Positions 51,565 to 60,289 of a stretch of 60,856 nucleotides of DNA are shown here, piece by piece. Below the pieces are notes generated by a model, which worked only from the letters and a program-made list of their open reading frames with translations, was not told the DNA's origin and did no database searches. Position numbers and translations under genes: made by a program. Each line of letters begins with the position of its first letter. Positions within the stretch are counted from its first letter, which is position 1. Origin of the DNA: Planctomycetota bacterium (GTDB lineage: Bacteria > Planctomycetota > J058 > JAJDCP01); assembly GCA_029260765.1 (NCBI GenBank), contig JAJDCP010000099.1:1-60856 (forward strand). The letters are read 5' to 3'.

Positions 51565-52206
51565 TCAGGGCATGGTCTCTTTCTTGGCGTCGAGCAACCC
51601 CTTGCGGTTCCACATCGCCCGCATCAGCCAGAGTTGGCTGTCCACCAGCTGCTTGATCCGGTCGGGGTTTTCCAGCACGCCGAGCTGCTCATACAGGATT
51701 CCCTGGTCATCGAGCTGCAGCTTGGCGATGGTGCTGTCGTAGTTCAGCATGCGCTCGCGCAGCTCGTCGTTGAGGAAGGCTTCAACCTGCTCGGGGCTGC
51801 GCGATTCTACCAGGAAGCGCCCCTCGAAGTGGGCCAGCGCGACCGTATCGAAACCCGGCCGCACGTCACCCTCTTTGGGGTCAGAGCGATGCACCCGAAG
51901 CTCGAGATCCAGGGGCTGGGGAAAATGGGTCCAGACGCGGCTGTAGCGCAGCTGTTGGTTGGGCACATGAGGGTCCGGACGCTCGACCACTTCGCAGCAG
52001 ACCATGAAGTCATCGATGGTTCCACTGATGCTCCGCGTCTGGCCGAAACTCTCCTCGGCGTAGCGCAGGCGGAAGTGATCAGCCACTCGTTGCCAGATCG
52101 TGCCCAACCGGCGCCGGCTGGTCAGATACCTATAGAGAGAGGTTCCGCCAAAAACGGCGCCAGCCAGCAAGATGATGACAAGTGCAACCTGAGACGCGTG
52201 CAGCAA
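51565..52206 (-). CDS. Single-pass membrane protein of unknown function (213 aa)
   Basis: The TTG start at 52206 has AGGA six bases upstream and begins LLHASQVALVIILLAGAVFGG. The longer frame upstream overlaps the end of the preceding gene and is less likely. After the N-terminal helix comes a 180-residue soluble region, alpha/beta in character (RRRLGTIWQRVADHFRL, PLDLELRVHRSDPKEGD), with no recognised family. It is the second gene of a pair with the zinc-ribbon membrane protein upstream. Confidence 0.6.
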   Translation of the reverse strand: MLHASQVALVIILLAGAVFGGTSLYRYLTSRRRLGTIWQRVADHFRLRYAEESFGQTRSISGTIDDFMVCCEVVERPDPHVPNQQLRYSRVWTHFPQPLDLELRVHRSDPKEGDVRPGFDTVALAHFEGRFLVESRSPEQVEAFLNDELRERMLNYDSTIAKLQLDDQGILYEQLGVLENPDRIKQLVDSQLWLMRAMWNRKGLLDAKKETMP

Positions 52207-52258
52207 ACCGAATCCTGCCCAATGAGAGGTCTCGCGCTCGTGGCGCAGATCCGCGGGG

Positions 52259-53380
52259 TCACTCTTTGCTGTCGAACGACTCCATCGCAGCCTGCAGCTC
52301 TTTGGAGATCTGCGCATTCACCTGCGCAGACTGCAGCGCATACATGCCCAGTAAGTAGAGCATCAGGCAGCCAAACATGGTGACCAGAATGCCGCCGATG
52401 GCGAGCTTGCCTCCGCCCGACTTGATCACCCCGATGGTCCCGCCGACCGCAAGCCCGGTGACGACCAGCAAAGACAGCACGAACAACGCCTGTCCGGCGA
52501 AAACCAGCCGATCTGTGCGGTAGAAGCTGCGGTAGACGTCGTACCCCGATGCGGCACTCTTCATCTCTCGCGACATCTTGTGGTTTGAACGCGTGACTTT
52601 GCCGAGCTCGGATACGAAGCGTCCAATGAAAAAGCTGAGCAAGCCGATGAAGACGATCACCCCCGACCCCACCATGGCGCTCCTGGCCTGCCCTTCGCGC
52701 GACGCATCAAACAGGTCGTAGAAGAAACCGATGGCACTGACCGCAACCACGCCCAAAAGCGCGATGAAAAACACATTGCCCGCCCAGGCCAGCCTCTCGC
52801 CCGCCAGCGAAGCCGTCGTCTTGACCGTGCTGGAGCGTCCGGCCACCGAGGAGCCACGCCGGGTTCCACGACTCAGACTCTCGCGCTGACTCCAGTCGAT
52901 GTCTTCGAGGTCTCCCCCCAACCGGTCCGACGGCGGGTCGAGAGGCGTGCGGCTGCGGCCGGTAAAACGAGAGCTGCGGGGAGCCGGGACATCGACAGCT
53001 GAGTCGCTGTAGGGTGAGCTCGTGCGCGGCGGACCAAAACGCGAAGTGCGCGGGCCACCGTCTTCGGTCGTGGGGCGGTTGAAACGCGAGGTTCCGCGTG
53101 CAGGCCGATCGAAACGCGCTGTGCTGCCTCGCCGGCGGACGGGCTCGGGCTCGGGCGCGTCGATGCCCGGCACGCCGCTGGCAAGCCCTTCCCGTGCGGG
53201 AGCGTTGATTCCTGGCACTTTCCACATTGGGCGCCGGCCCGCATCGGAGGCGACACCGCCCGAACCGGGCTCGGCCGGTGGGTCCTCGGCTACGGGCATC
53301 TTATTCCCGCAGGGACAATTCACATACTCGGCCCCTTCAGGTGCCTTCAGCATCTGCCCGCAGGTACATCGCATCAACAT
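52259..53380 (-). CDS. Zinc-ribbon, Arg/Ser-rich linker, four-helix membrane protein (373 aa)
   Basis: The N-terminus MLMRCTCGQMLKAPEGAEYV continues to NCPCGNK, giving two CxC pairs of a zinc ribbon. Residues about 40-185 are a disordered Arg/Ser/Pro linker with repeats of the type (S)RF(D/N/G)RP. Then come about four helices (VFFIALLGVVAVSAIGFFY, GVIVFIGLLSFFIGRFV, LFVLSLLVVTGLAVGGTIG, ILVTMFGCLMLYLLGMYAL). Function unknown. GGAG precedes ATG 53380, though a second ATG two codons later is also possible. It is divergent from rph. Confidence 0.65.
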   Translation of the reverse strand: MLMRCTCGQMLKAPEGAEYVNCPCGNKMPVAEDPPAEPGSGGVASDAGRRPMWKVPGINAPAREGLASGVPGIDAPEPEPVRRRGSTARFDRPARGTSRFNRPTTEDGGPRTSRFGPPRTSSPYSDSAVDVPAPRSSRFTGRSRTPLDPPSDRLGGDLEDIDWSQRESLSRGTRRGSSVAGRSSTVKTTASLAGERLAWAGNVFFIALLGVVAVSAIGFFYDLFDASREGQARSAMVGSGVIVFIGLLSFFIGRFVSELGKVTRSNHKMSREMKSAASGYDVYRSFYRTDRLVFAGQALFVLSLLVVTGLAVGGTIGVIKSGGGKLAIGGILVTMFGCLMLYLLGMYALQSAQVNAQISKELQAAMESFDSKE

Positions 53381-53584
53381 CAGCTCCGGCTCCTCGGGCA
53401 AAGACCGCGGGTTGGTCAAACTTGCGCTGAACGGCCATTTCAATATACCAGCCCTGCAACCAGCGTCAATTCCGAATCACCGCCCCCGATCGCGGCCCGG
53501 CGAGCGGCGTCTGCCGAAGGATTCCCTTTACCGGCTTCTGGGCTTCTGGTACCTTCCTCCGTCCATTTCAGGGGGCCGAGCACA

Positions 53585-54289
53585 GTGCAACGCAGTGATG
53601 GCAGAAATTCCTACGATCCCAGACCGGCCCGCATCATCCCCGACTTCCTCGGCAACGCTGATGGCTCCTGCCTCATCGAAACCGGGCGCACACGGGTGAT
53701 CTGCACGGCCAAGGTCGAAAAGAGAGTCCCACCATTCATCCAGTGGGGCGGCTGGCTGTCGGCGACCTACGCGATGCTGCCGGCCTCGACGTCGTCGCGC
53801 AAGGACCGCGGCAAGAATCGGCCGGATGGTCGCAGCATCGAGATCCAGCGCCTGATCGGGCGCACTCTGCGCGGAGCGGTGCAGCTGCGCAAGCTTGACG
53901 GCATCACCCTCTGGGTCGACTGCGATGTCATCGAAGCAGATGCGGGCACCCGCACCGCGGCGATCACCGGCGGGTACGTCGCCGTGGCACGCGCCATCCG
54001 CAAACTCATGCGCGAAGACCGCCTCAAGTCTTCGCCCCTGCGCCGCCAGGTCGCAGCGATCTCGGTCGGCCGTGTGAAGGGCGAATGGCTCGTCGACCTC
54101 GACTACGGCGAAGATGGCGCTGCCGAGGTCGATCTGAATCTCGTCTGGACTGAAGAGGGCTTGCTCGAGGTGCAGGGCACAGGGGAAAAGGGGCACTTCA
54201 GCCCCGAAGAGCTCAGCGAGGCAGTGCGCCTCTCGGAGGCCCCCGTGCGCAAGCTCTTTGCACTGCAGAAGGAGGCTGTGGAGGCATGA
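53585..54289 (+). CDS. rph: Ribonuclease PH
   Basis: RNase PH motifs are intact: RSDGR at the start, GSCLIETGRTRVICTAKVE, GRSIEIQRLIGRTLRGAVQL, DCDVIEADAGTRTAAITGGYVA and the C-terminal DLDYGEDGAAEVDLNLVWT. It trims tRNA 3' ends phosphorolytically. GTG start 53585. Its TGA overlaps the rdgB ATG (ATGA), and the order rph-rdgB is common in bacteria. Confidence 0.95.
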   Translation: MQRSDGRNSYDPRPARIIPDFLGNADGSCLIETGRTRVICTAKVEKRVPPFIQWGGWLSATYAMLPASTSSRKDRGKNRPDGRSIEIQRLIGRTLRGAVQLRKLDGITLWVDCDVIEADAGTRTAAITGGYVAVARAIRKLMREDRLKSSPLRRQVAAISVGRVKGEWLVDLDYGEDGAAEVDLNLVWTEEGLLEVQGTGEKGHFSPEELSEAVRLSEAPVRKLFALQKEAVEA

Positions 54290-54867
54290 GGCCCGCAGTA
54301 CTGGCGACGCGCAACCCAGACAAGGTTCGAGAGATCGCGGCGATCATCCCTCGAAGCTGGCGTAGCCTTGATGATTTTCCTGAGCTCGAAGAGGTCGTCG
54401 AAGACCAACCGGACCTGGAGGGCAACGCCCGCAAGAAGGCGTTGGAGGTGGCGCTGGCGGTCGGAATTCCGGCGGTCGCGGACGACACCGGGCTGTTCGT
54501 CGCTGCGCTCGATGGGGCTCCGGGAGTGTATTCGGCCCGCTATGCGGGACCTGATGCCAGCTATGCCGACAACTGCCACAAGTTGCTACAATCGCTGGCA
54601 GGCGTTGCCGAGCGGCAGGCGGCATTTCGTTGCGTAGCGGCCTACGCCAGCCCGGATGGCCTGTGCCTCCTGGCCGAGGGACGGCTGGATGGCGTGATTC
54701 TCGAAGCTCCCCGGGGAGGCGACGGCTTTGGCTACGACCCGGTGTTCTTCGTACCAGGGCTCGGCAAGACGCTCGCTGAGCTCGACCCCGCCGGCAAGAA
54801 TGCGATAAGCCATCGTGCCCGGGCTTTTCGGAAGCTCGATGCACTGATGCGCCAACACGGCCTGTAA
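54286..54867 (+). CDS. rdgB: dITP/XTP pyrophosphatase (RdgB/HAM1)
   Basis: The family pattern is complete: LATRNPDKVREI, LEGNARKKALEVA, PAVADDTGLFVAALDGAPG, YSARYAG, GDGFGYDPVFFVPGLGKTLAEL and the SHRARAFRKL end. It clears non-canonical purine nucleotides (dITP, XTP). It is coupled to rph by an ATGA overlap and followed after eight bases by lepA. Confidence 0.95.
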   Translation: MRPAVLATRNPDKVREIAAIIPRSWRSLDDFPELEEVVEDQPDLEGNARKKALEVALAVGIPAVADDTGLFVAALDGAPGVYSARYAGPDASYADNCHKLLQSLAGVAERQAAFRCVAAYASPDGLCLLAEGRLDGVILEAPRGGDGFGYDPVFFVPGLGKTLAELDPAGKNAISHRARAFRKLDALMRQHGL

Positions 54868-54875
54868 GAGAGACC

Positions 54876-56678
54876 ATGGATCCTTCGACTATCCGCAACT
54901 TCTGTATCATTGCACACATCGACCACGGCAAGTCCACGCTGGCCGACCGCTTCCTCGAGATGGCGGGCAATGTCACGGAGCGTGAGTCCTCCGAGCAGAT
55001 GCTTGACGACATGGACCTCGAGAAAGAACGCGGCATCACCATCAAGGCCAAGGCGGTCACCCTCAATTATCGGCTGGATGGGACCGACTACACGCTGAAC
55101 CTGATCGACACCCCCGGACACGTCGACTTCTCCTATGAGGTGTCCCGCTCTCTGGCAAGCTGTGAGGGAACACTGCTCCTGGTCGACGCCTCGCAGGGCA
55201 TTCAGGCCCAGACGGTCGCCAACATGTACCTCGCCATGGAGGCAGACCTCGAGATCATCCCGGTGTTGAACAAGGTCGACATGGTCGCTGCCCGGCCTGA
55301 AGAAGTCGCCGAAGAGATCCACAGCACGTTCGGCATGAAACCGGAGGAGATCTACCACGCCAGCGCGAAGTCGGGACTGGGCGTCGAAGGGCTCTTCCGC
55401 GCCGTCATCGAGAAGGTTCCGGCCCCCTCTGGAGACCCGTCAGCCCCCCTGCGGGCGATGGTCTTCGATTCGGTCTACGACGAGTTTCGGGGCGTGACCG
55501 CGTACGTGCGCGTTGTCGATGGCTGCATCGAGGTGGGCCGCAAAGTGCGTTTCATGGGCATGGGCAAAGACCATGACGTGCTCGAGATCGGCGTGTTCGG
55601 CCCGGAGAAACAGCCTCGCAAACGTCTGGGAGTCGGAGAGGTCGGCTACCTCATCTGTGGCATCAAAGAGATGACCGATGTCAAGGTAGGCGATACGGTC
55701 ACGCAGGCGAAACACCCCGCCACCAAGGCCCTGCCCGGTTTCAAGGAACCGCAGTGCATGGTCTATTGCGGCCTCTACCCAACCAACAATGCCGACTTCC
55801 CCCTGTTGCGCAAGGCGCTCGACAAGCTGCAGCTCAACGACGCCTCCTTCACGTTCCAGGCGGAAACAAGTGACGCGCTGGGATTCGGCTTCCGCTGCGG
55901 GTTCCTGGGCCTGCTACACATGGAAATCGTGCAAGAGCGGCTCGAACGCGAGAGCTCGGTCAACGTGATCCAGACGGCCCCCAACGTCACCTACAAGGTC
56001 GTGACCACCGATGGCGAAGACCTGCGTGTGGAACGGCCGGCCGCCCTTCCCGAACCCAACTTGATCGCAGAATTCAAAGAGCCCATCGTCGCGGTGGCAC
56101 AGATCATCCCGGCCGAGTCCGTCGGCCCGATCATGCAGCTGAACACGGACCGGCGCGGGAAGTACGTGAAGACCGAGTATTTGAGCGCCCAGAGGGTGAT
56201 CCTGCACTATGAGCTGCCGCTGAGTGAGATCATCTACGACTACTATGACCAGTTCAAGTCGGCCACGCGCGGTTTCGGCACCATGGACTACGAGATCATC
56301 GACTACCGGGCGGCCAACCTCGTCAAGATGGACATCCTGGTCAACAGCGTGCGCGTCGATGCGCTCTCGACGATCGTGCATCGCAACACCGCTGACAATA
56401 TCGGCCGCAAACTCATCATCAAGCTGAAGCGCGAGATTCCCCGCCATCTGTTCAAGATTCCGATCCAGGCGGCCATCGGCGGCCGCATCGTCGCCCGCGA
56501 GACCATCGCAGCGTTGCGCAAGAATGTGACCGCCAAGTGCTACGGCGGCGACATCACCCGCAAACGCAAGCTGCTCGAAAAGCAGAAAGCCGGCAAGAAG
56601 CGGATGAAGTCGGTAGGCAACGTGCAGATCCCACAGAAGGCTTTCATGTCCGTGCTCTCGACCCGCGCAGACAAGTAG
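54876..56678 (+). CDS. lepA: Elongation factor 4 (LepA)
   Basis: GTPase motifs are present: G1 AHIDHGKSTLADR, G2/G3 ERGITIKAK and DTPGHVDFSYEVSRS, G4 NKVDMVAARP. The C-terminal LepA-specific domain follows (KQKAGKKRMKSVGNVQIPQKAFMSVL). At 600 residues it has the normal length. LepA acts on stalled ribosomes. It precedes lepB, the classic lepA-lepB order. Confidence 0.97.
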   Translation: MDPSTIRNFCIIAHIDHGKSTLADRFLEMAGNVTERESSEQMLDDMDLEKERGITIKAKAVTLNYRLDGTDYTLNLIDTPGHVDFSYEVSRSLASCEGTLLLVDASQGIQAQTVANMYLAMEADLEIIPVLNKVDMVAARPEEVAEEIHSTFGMKPEEIYHASAKSGLGVEGLFRAVIEKVPAPSGDPSAPLRAMVFDSVYDEFRGVTAYVRVVDGCIEVGRKVRFMGMGKDHDVLEIGVFGPEKQPRKRLGVGEVGYLICGIKEMTDVKVGDTVTQAKHPATKALPGFKEPQCMVYCGLYPTNNADFPLLRKALDKLQLNDASFTFQAETSDALGFGFRCGFLGLLHMEIVQERLERESSVNVIQTAPNVTYKVVTTDGEDLRVERPAALPEPNLIAEFKEPIVAVAQIIPAESVGPIMQLNTDRRGKYVKTEYLSAQRVILHYELPLSEIIYDYYDQFKSATRGFGTMDYEIIDYRAANLVKMDILVNSVRVDALSTIVHRNTADNIGRKLIIKLKREIPRHLFKIPIQAAIGGRIVARETIAALRKNVTAKCYGGDITRKRKLLEKQKAGKKRMKSVGNVQIPQKAFMSVLSTRADK

Positions 56679-56694
56679 TCAGGCAGGAGGTCGC

Positions 56695-58527
56695 GTGGCC
56701 AGGCGACGACGCAAGCGAAAGAAGGACGAACCTGCCGGAGCCCTCCCTGCGAAGGCGGACAGCTCGGAGGCCAGGGCCCCCGAAACGCCGGCCTTCGAGC
56801 TGGCGAGCGAGAGCCCTGCCGGGGCTCCTCCCGAGGTCCCGAGCGAAGCCCCGGACCGCTCGGAAACGTTGCCTGAGGCCGCGCCGTCTGAAGGGGGCTC
56901 GCTCTGGCAGAACGTGAAGAGCTTCATCGGCCTGGGCGAGGATCCCGAGCTCAAACAGAAGGCCGCGAACAGCTCGCGGAAGCGAGGCGGCCTGCTCGAC
57001 ATGCTCGACCCAATGCTGGGCGCTTTGATCCTGGCGCTGGTGATCCGCTACTTCGCCCTCGAGGCTTTCGTGATCCCGACGGGCTCGATGGCTCCCACTC
57101 TGCTCGGTGAGCACGTCAACATCACCTGCCAGGAGTGCGACGCCGACTTCAAGGTCGCGAGCCCTTTCGGCAACCCCGAGCGCCAGGTGGCACCTCTATT
57201 CGCAGGCCTGTGCCCCCATTGCAAGAGCGATCTGTCGGTGACGACCACGGATGGCGAGGATCTCGAGTTCGCTTGCCCCTACTGTGACGACCCCGTGCGT
57301 CCTTCGCAATTGCAGCCGGTCAGCAGCGACAAATGGCGGCGCGCCTTCCATCCGACCTGCCCGAGCTGCCAATCTCTGGTCAAAGCAGCTCCCGCGCGCG
57401 TGCAGAAGTGGACCGGTCTCGGCTATCGGGGCTACCTCAAAGATGTCGTCTGGGGTGATGTGGTCGGCGGCAACAAGATCGTCGTCAACAAGACCATCTA
57501 CAAGTGGCGAGCTCCGCGGCGCTGGGAGGTTGTCGTCTTCAAGTTCCCTGACGACGTCTACGCGACCTACATCAAGCGTCTGGCGGGACTGCCTGGCGAG
57601 CTTCCCGCGCTGCGCAACGGCGACCTCGAAGTCGACGGACAGCTGCAGCCCAGGCCGCACGACATCCAAGAGGCCATCTGGATCGACGTGGCCACGCGCG
57701 CGACCTTCCGCCAGAATCTCGGCTCCAGCCCCTGGCAGATGGGCCCCGGTTTCAGCCCGCTCGGCCCGGACTTCCGGATTGAGGCGCTCGAACGGAGCCG
57801 TGATGACGCGACGGCGCTGCGCTTCGGAGGCCAGATCTTCGACAACGCTGCCTACAATACGCAGAACATCGGTGTGCTGCCCCCCTTCGCGGGCACGCCG
57901 GACACGGCAAGTATATCCCCGTTGGTTGCCAGGCCGGTGGCTGACCTGCGCATCGAGGTGCCCTTCGTGCCCCAACAGGGTGCTGGAGAGATCGTGTTGC
58001 GCATCCGCGAGGCCTTTTCTGCGCCCGGCCTCGACAGCCTTGACTGGCACGACTACACGGCCCGGATCCCCGTGGCCGAAGGAGAGACCTGGCAACTGCA
58101 GGTCGATGGGCAGACGCTCGCCGAACGGACGCTAGCGCCGCTCCCCATTGGCCGCGCGGCCAACCTGGTGCTATGGAATTCTGACGATCAGCTCGTGCTC
58201 AAGCTGGGAGCACAGGTGATCATGTCTGAGAGCTACCAGGGCGGCACTGCACGCACGCAGGCCTCCCAGGTCTCCGTCGAGGTCTGGGGACTCGAAGGAC
58301 AACTCGAGCTGCCCAGCCTCAAGCGTGACGTCCAGTACGTGGACTCCGGCACCATGCCCCGCGAGCCTCTTGGAGACGATCAGTACTTCGTGCTGGGGGA
58401 CAACTCCAGCAATAGCCTGGACAGCCGCTATTGGGGAGGCTTTTCGGAAGACCTGCTGGTGGGCAAGGCGGTAGCCGTTTTCTGGCCCGGCCACCACCTC
58501 GATTGGCAGGTACGCTGGATCCGTTGA
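56695..58527 (+). CDS. lepB: Signal peptidase I with zinc-ribbon and beta-domain insertions
   Basis: The S26 catalytic core is split by two insertions. After a disordered 80-residue N-terminus and one membrane helix, nucleophile S131 sits in PTGSMAPTLLGEH, the base K294 in YIKRLAGLPGE and box E in GDNSSNSLDSRYWG (GDN at 568-570). Between S131 and K294 lie about 110 extra residues with four Cys pairs (CQEC, CPHC, CPYC, CPSC), two zinc ribbons by appearance. Between K294 and box E is another insertion of about 260 residues, mainly beta. At 610 residues it is about twice usual. Such enlarged signal peptidases are known from planctomycetes. GTG start 56695. Confidence 0.9.
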   Translation: MARRRRKRKKDEPAGALPAKADSSEARAPETPAFELASESPAGAPPEVPSEAPDRSETLPEAAPSEGGSLWQNVKSFIGLGEDPELKQKAANSSRKRGGLLDMLDPMLGALILALVIRYFALEAFVIPTGSMAPTLLGEHVNITCQECDADFKVASPFGNPERQVAPLFAGLCPHCKSDLSVTTTDGEDLEFACPYCDDPVRPSQLQPVSSDKWRRAFHPTCPSCQSLVKAAPARVQKWTGLGYRGYLKDVVWGDVVGGNKIVVNKTIYKWRAPRRWEVVVFKFPDDVYATYIKRLAGLPGELPALRNGDLEVDGQLQPRPHDIQEAIWIDVATRATFRQNLGSSPWQMGPGFSPLGPDFRIEALERSRDDATALRFGGQIFDNAAYNTQNIGVLPPFAGTPDTASISPLVARPVADLRIEVPFVPQQGAGEIVLRIREAFSAPGLDSLDWHDYTARIPVAEGETWQLQVDGQTLAERTLAPLPIGRAANLVLWNSDDQLVLKLGAQVIMSESYQGGTARTQASQVSVEVWGLEGQLELPSLKRDVQYVDSGTMPREPLGDDQYFVLGDNSSNSLDSRYWGGFSEDLLVGKAVAVFWPGHHLDWQVRWIR

Positions 58528-58637
58528 ACGAATGAGGACCCACCACACCCCAGGTTGTGTGGATTGCTGAGTAGAGACCACAAATTGTAGGGTGGAAAGC
58601 ACTTGTTTTCCACATCACACCGTCGAGAAGCCAAGTG

Positions 58638-59477
58638 ATGGCGAGTAAGCCCGAGGGCCTGCAGAGCGGCAGCGCACGTACGACATCCGAAACCTCGGAG
58701 AGTTTTCCACATCCTGTCAACGCTCGTCCGAGTGCCGAGCAGGATGCGCGCGCCGCACTTTTGGATGTCCGTTTCCTCACCAAGACTTATGGCAAGCGAC
58801 ACGTCGTAGAGAACCTCAGTTTTTCAGTAGGTTACGGCGAAGTGGTGGGGTTGCTCGGTCCCAATGGAGCGGGAAAAACCACTACCTTCCGGATCGCGTT
58901 GGGTTTGATCCAGCCCGATAAGGGACAGGTGCTCTTCAAGGGCGAAGACATCTCGCGTTTGCCACTCTACAAGCGGGCCCGCCTGGGAATCGGCTACCTC
59001 CCGCAGCAGATCTCGGTCTTCACCAAGCTCACGGCTGTCGAGAACATCCTGGCGATCATCGAGGTCGCTACCAAGATCCCCCGCAGGCAGCGCATGAGCA
59101 AAGCGCGTGCAATGCTGGAGGAGTTCGGCCTGGGCCACGTCGCGGAGACGCAGGCAGGTCGGCTCTCCGGCGGGGAGAAACGCCGACTCGAGGTCGCGCG
59201 CTCGCTTGTGAGCGAGCCAGAGCTGATCCTCCTCGACGAGCCCTTCGCGGCCATCGACCCCATCCAGGTTTCAGGCCTGCGTGAGCTGATCGGGGGATTG
59301 AAGGCACGCGGGATCTCGGTGCTGCTGACGGACCACTGTGCGCGGGAGACCTTGCTGACCATCGATCGGGCCTACCTGCTCGACCAGGGCCATCTGCTGG
59401 TCGACGGCACGCCGCAGGAGGTCGTGGCGGATCCTCGGGCGCGAGCGGTCTACTTTGGCGAGGACTTTCGCTTGTGA
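58638..59477 (+). CDS. lptB: LPS-transport ABC ATPase (LptB-like)
   Basis: Walker A GPNGAGKTT, signature LSGGEKRRLEVAR, Walker B LILLDEPFAAIDP and the LptB-type switch LLTDHCARETL are all in place. A 40-residue N-terminal extension rich in Ser/Glu is absent from usual LptB proteins. With LptFG it drives lipopolysaccharide extraction from the inner membrane, evidence for an LPS-bearing outer membrane. LptA, LptC and LptFG genes are not in this window. ATG 58638 follows a GTG also in frame. Confidence 0.9.
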   Translation: MASKPEGLQSGSARTTSETSESFPHPVNARPSAEQDARAALLDVRFLTKTYGKRHVVENLSFSVGYGEVVGLLGPNGAGKTTTFRIALGLIQPDKGQVLFKGEDISRLPLYKRARLGIGYLPQQISVFTKLTAVENILAIIEVATKIPRRQRMSKARAMLEEFGLGHVAETQAGRLSGGEKRRLEVARSLVSEPELILLDEPFAAIDPIQVSGLRELIGGLKARGISVLLTDHCARETLLTIDRAYLLDQGHLLVDGTPQEVVADPRARAVYFGEDFRL

Positions 59478-59498
59478 GACGCTCCGGGAGGCTGAGAC

Positions 59499-60038
59499 TT
59501 GGCTGAGGAAAAGCGTGGCTTGGACTTGTCGCTGAAGGGCGCGTTGTGCGCGGGGCTCGGCTGGCTGGTTCCCGGGGCCGGACACCTGCTGCTGGGACGC
59601 CGGTTCAAGGCCGGGTTGTTTTTCGCCGTGATCGTGGGCTGCTATCTGCTCGGCTTGCTGGTCTCTCGGGGAACCTGCATCAGCAAGCACAGCCATCCGT
59701 ATTCGTACTGGGCGCAGCTGGGTGTAGGTGGCCCGACTTTTCTGTTGGCCAGCATGGAGAATCCTCCGACTCCCCTCGCACCGGGCTACCGCCAGGAGAG
59801 TATCAGCTCAGGCATCAGAGTCGCCGAAACAGGACCCTACCGCTGTGTGCGCTGCGGGGACCACATCGACTTGACGACCGGGGAGCCGCTGCCCGAATGC
59901 ACCGTTTGCAGCGGTAGAACTTTCAAATATGTGGTGCATCCCTTCGTGGCCGGACTCGACCTCGGATTGCTGTACACAATGGTGGCAGGCCTGCTGAATA
60001 TTCTGGTCGCTGCCGATGCTTACGATCAGGCGAGGTGA
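59499..60038 (+). CDS. DUF6677-like membrane protein with zinc ribbon
   Basis: The TTG start has GGGAGG seven bases upstream. The N-terminal LCAGLGWLVPGAGHLLLGRR and LFFAVIVGCYLLGLLVSRG helices give the DUF6677 layout, typical of Planctomycetota. A cytoplasmic zinc ribbon follows (CVRCGDHIDL ... CTVCSGR), then a last helix (LDLGLLYTMVAGLLNILVA). Length 179. Function unknown. Its TGA overlaps an alternative GTG start of the next gene. Confidence 0.75.
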   Translation: MAEEKRGLDLSLKGALCAGLGWLVPGAGHLLLGRRFKAGLFFAVIVGCYLLGLLVSRGTCISKHSHPYSYWAQLGVGGPTFLLASMENPPTPLAPGYRQESISSGIRVAETGPYRCVRCGDHIDLTTGEPLPECTVCSGRTFKYVVHPFVAGLDLGLLYTMVAGLLNILVAADAYDQAR

Positions 60039-60040
60039 GC

Positions 60041-60220
60041 ATGCTCGAGCACATCTTCTGGCTCTTTCCGATTACGGCCGGCATTGCGCTGGTCATGGCG
60101 GGGCTGAAACTCGACACCTGGCAAGACATCAAGCGCCAGGCCCTGCGATCATTCACGGCCATGAGCCTCGGCACGCTCGTCTTTGCGCTCGCGATAGAGC
60201 TGGTCAGCCTCGGGATTTGA
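60041..60220 (+). CDS. Small membrane protein (59 aa)
   Basis: Begins MLEHIFWLFPITAGIALVMAG and has two hydrophobic helices. ATG 60041 has a GAGG just upstream within the stop of the DUF6677-like gene, and a GTG at 60035 overlaps that stop (GTGA), so either start gives coupling. It is probably a partner of the preceding membrane protein. No family recognised. Confidence 0.6.
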   Translation: MLEHIFWLFPITAGIALVMAGLKLDTWQDIKRQALRSFTAMSLGTLVFALAIELVSLGI

Positions 60221-60289
60221 CGTCCACCACTTTGCGGACGGGCACTCCGGCACTATCCTATTAATGGATCCCTGCCTCTGGAGTCGACC

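Noticed and set aside
58592..58613. Hairpin GTGGAAA/TTTCCAC after lepB as a terminator
   Set aside because: The stem is only 7 bp with no T run after it, so termination is unproven.
58606..58711. Two DnaA-box-like sites TTTTCCACA and thoughts of an origin near rnpA
   Set aside because: They differ from TTATCCACA, are only two, one is the arm of a small hairpin after lepB, and no dnaA, dnaN or AT-rich unwinding region is present.
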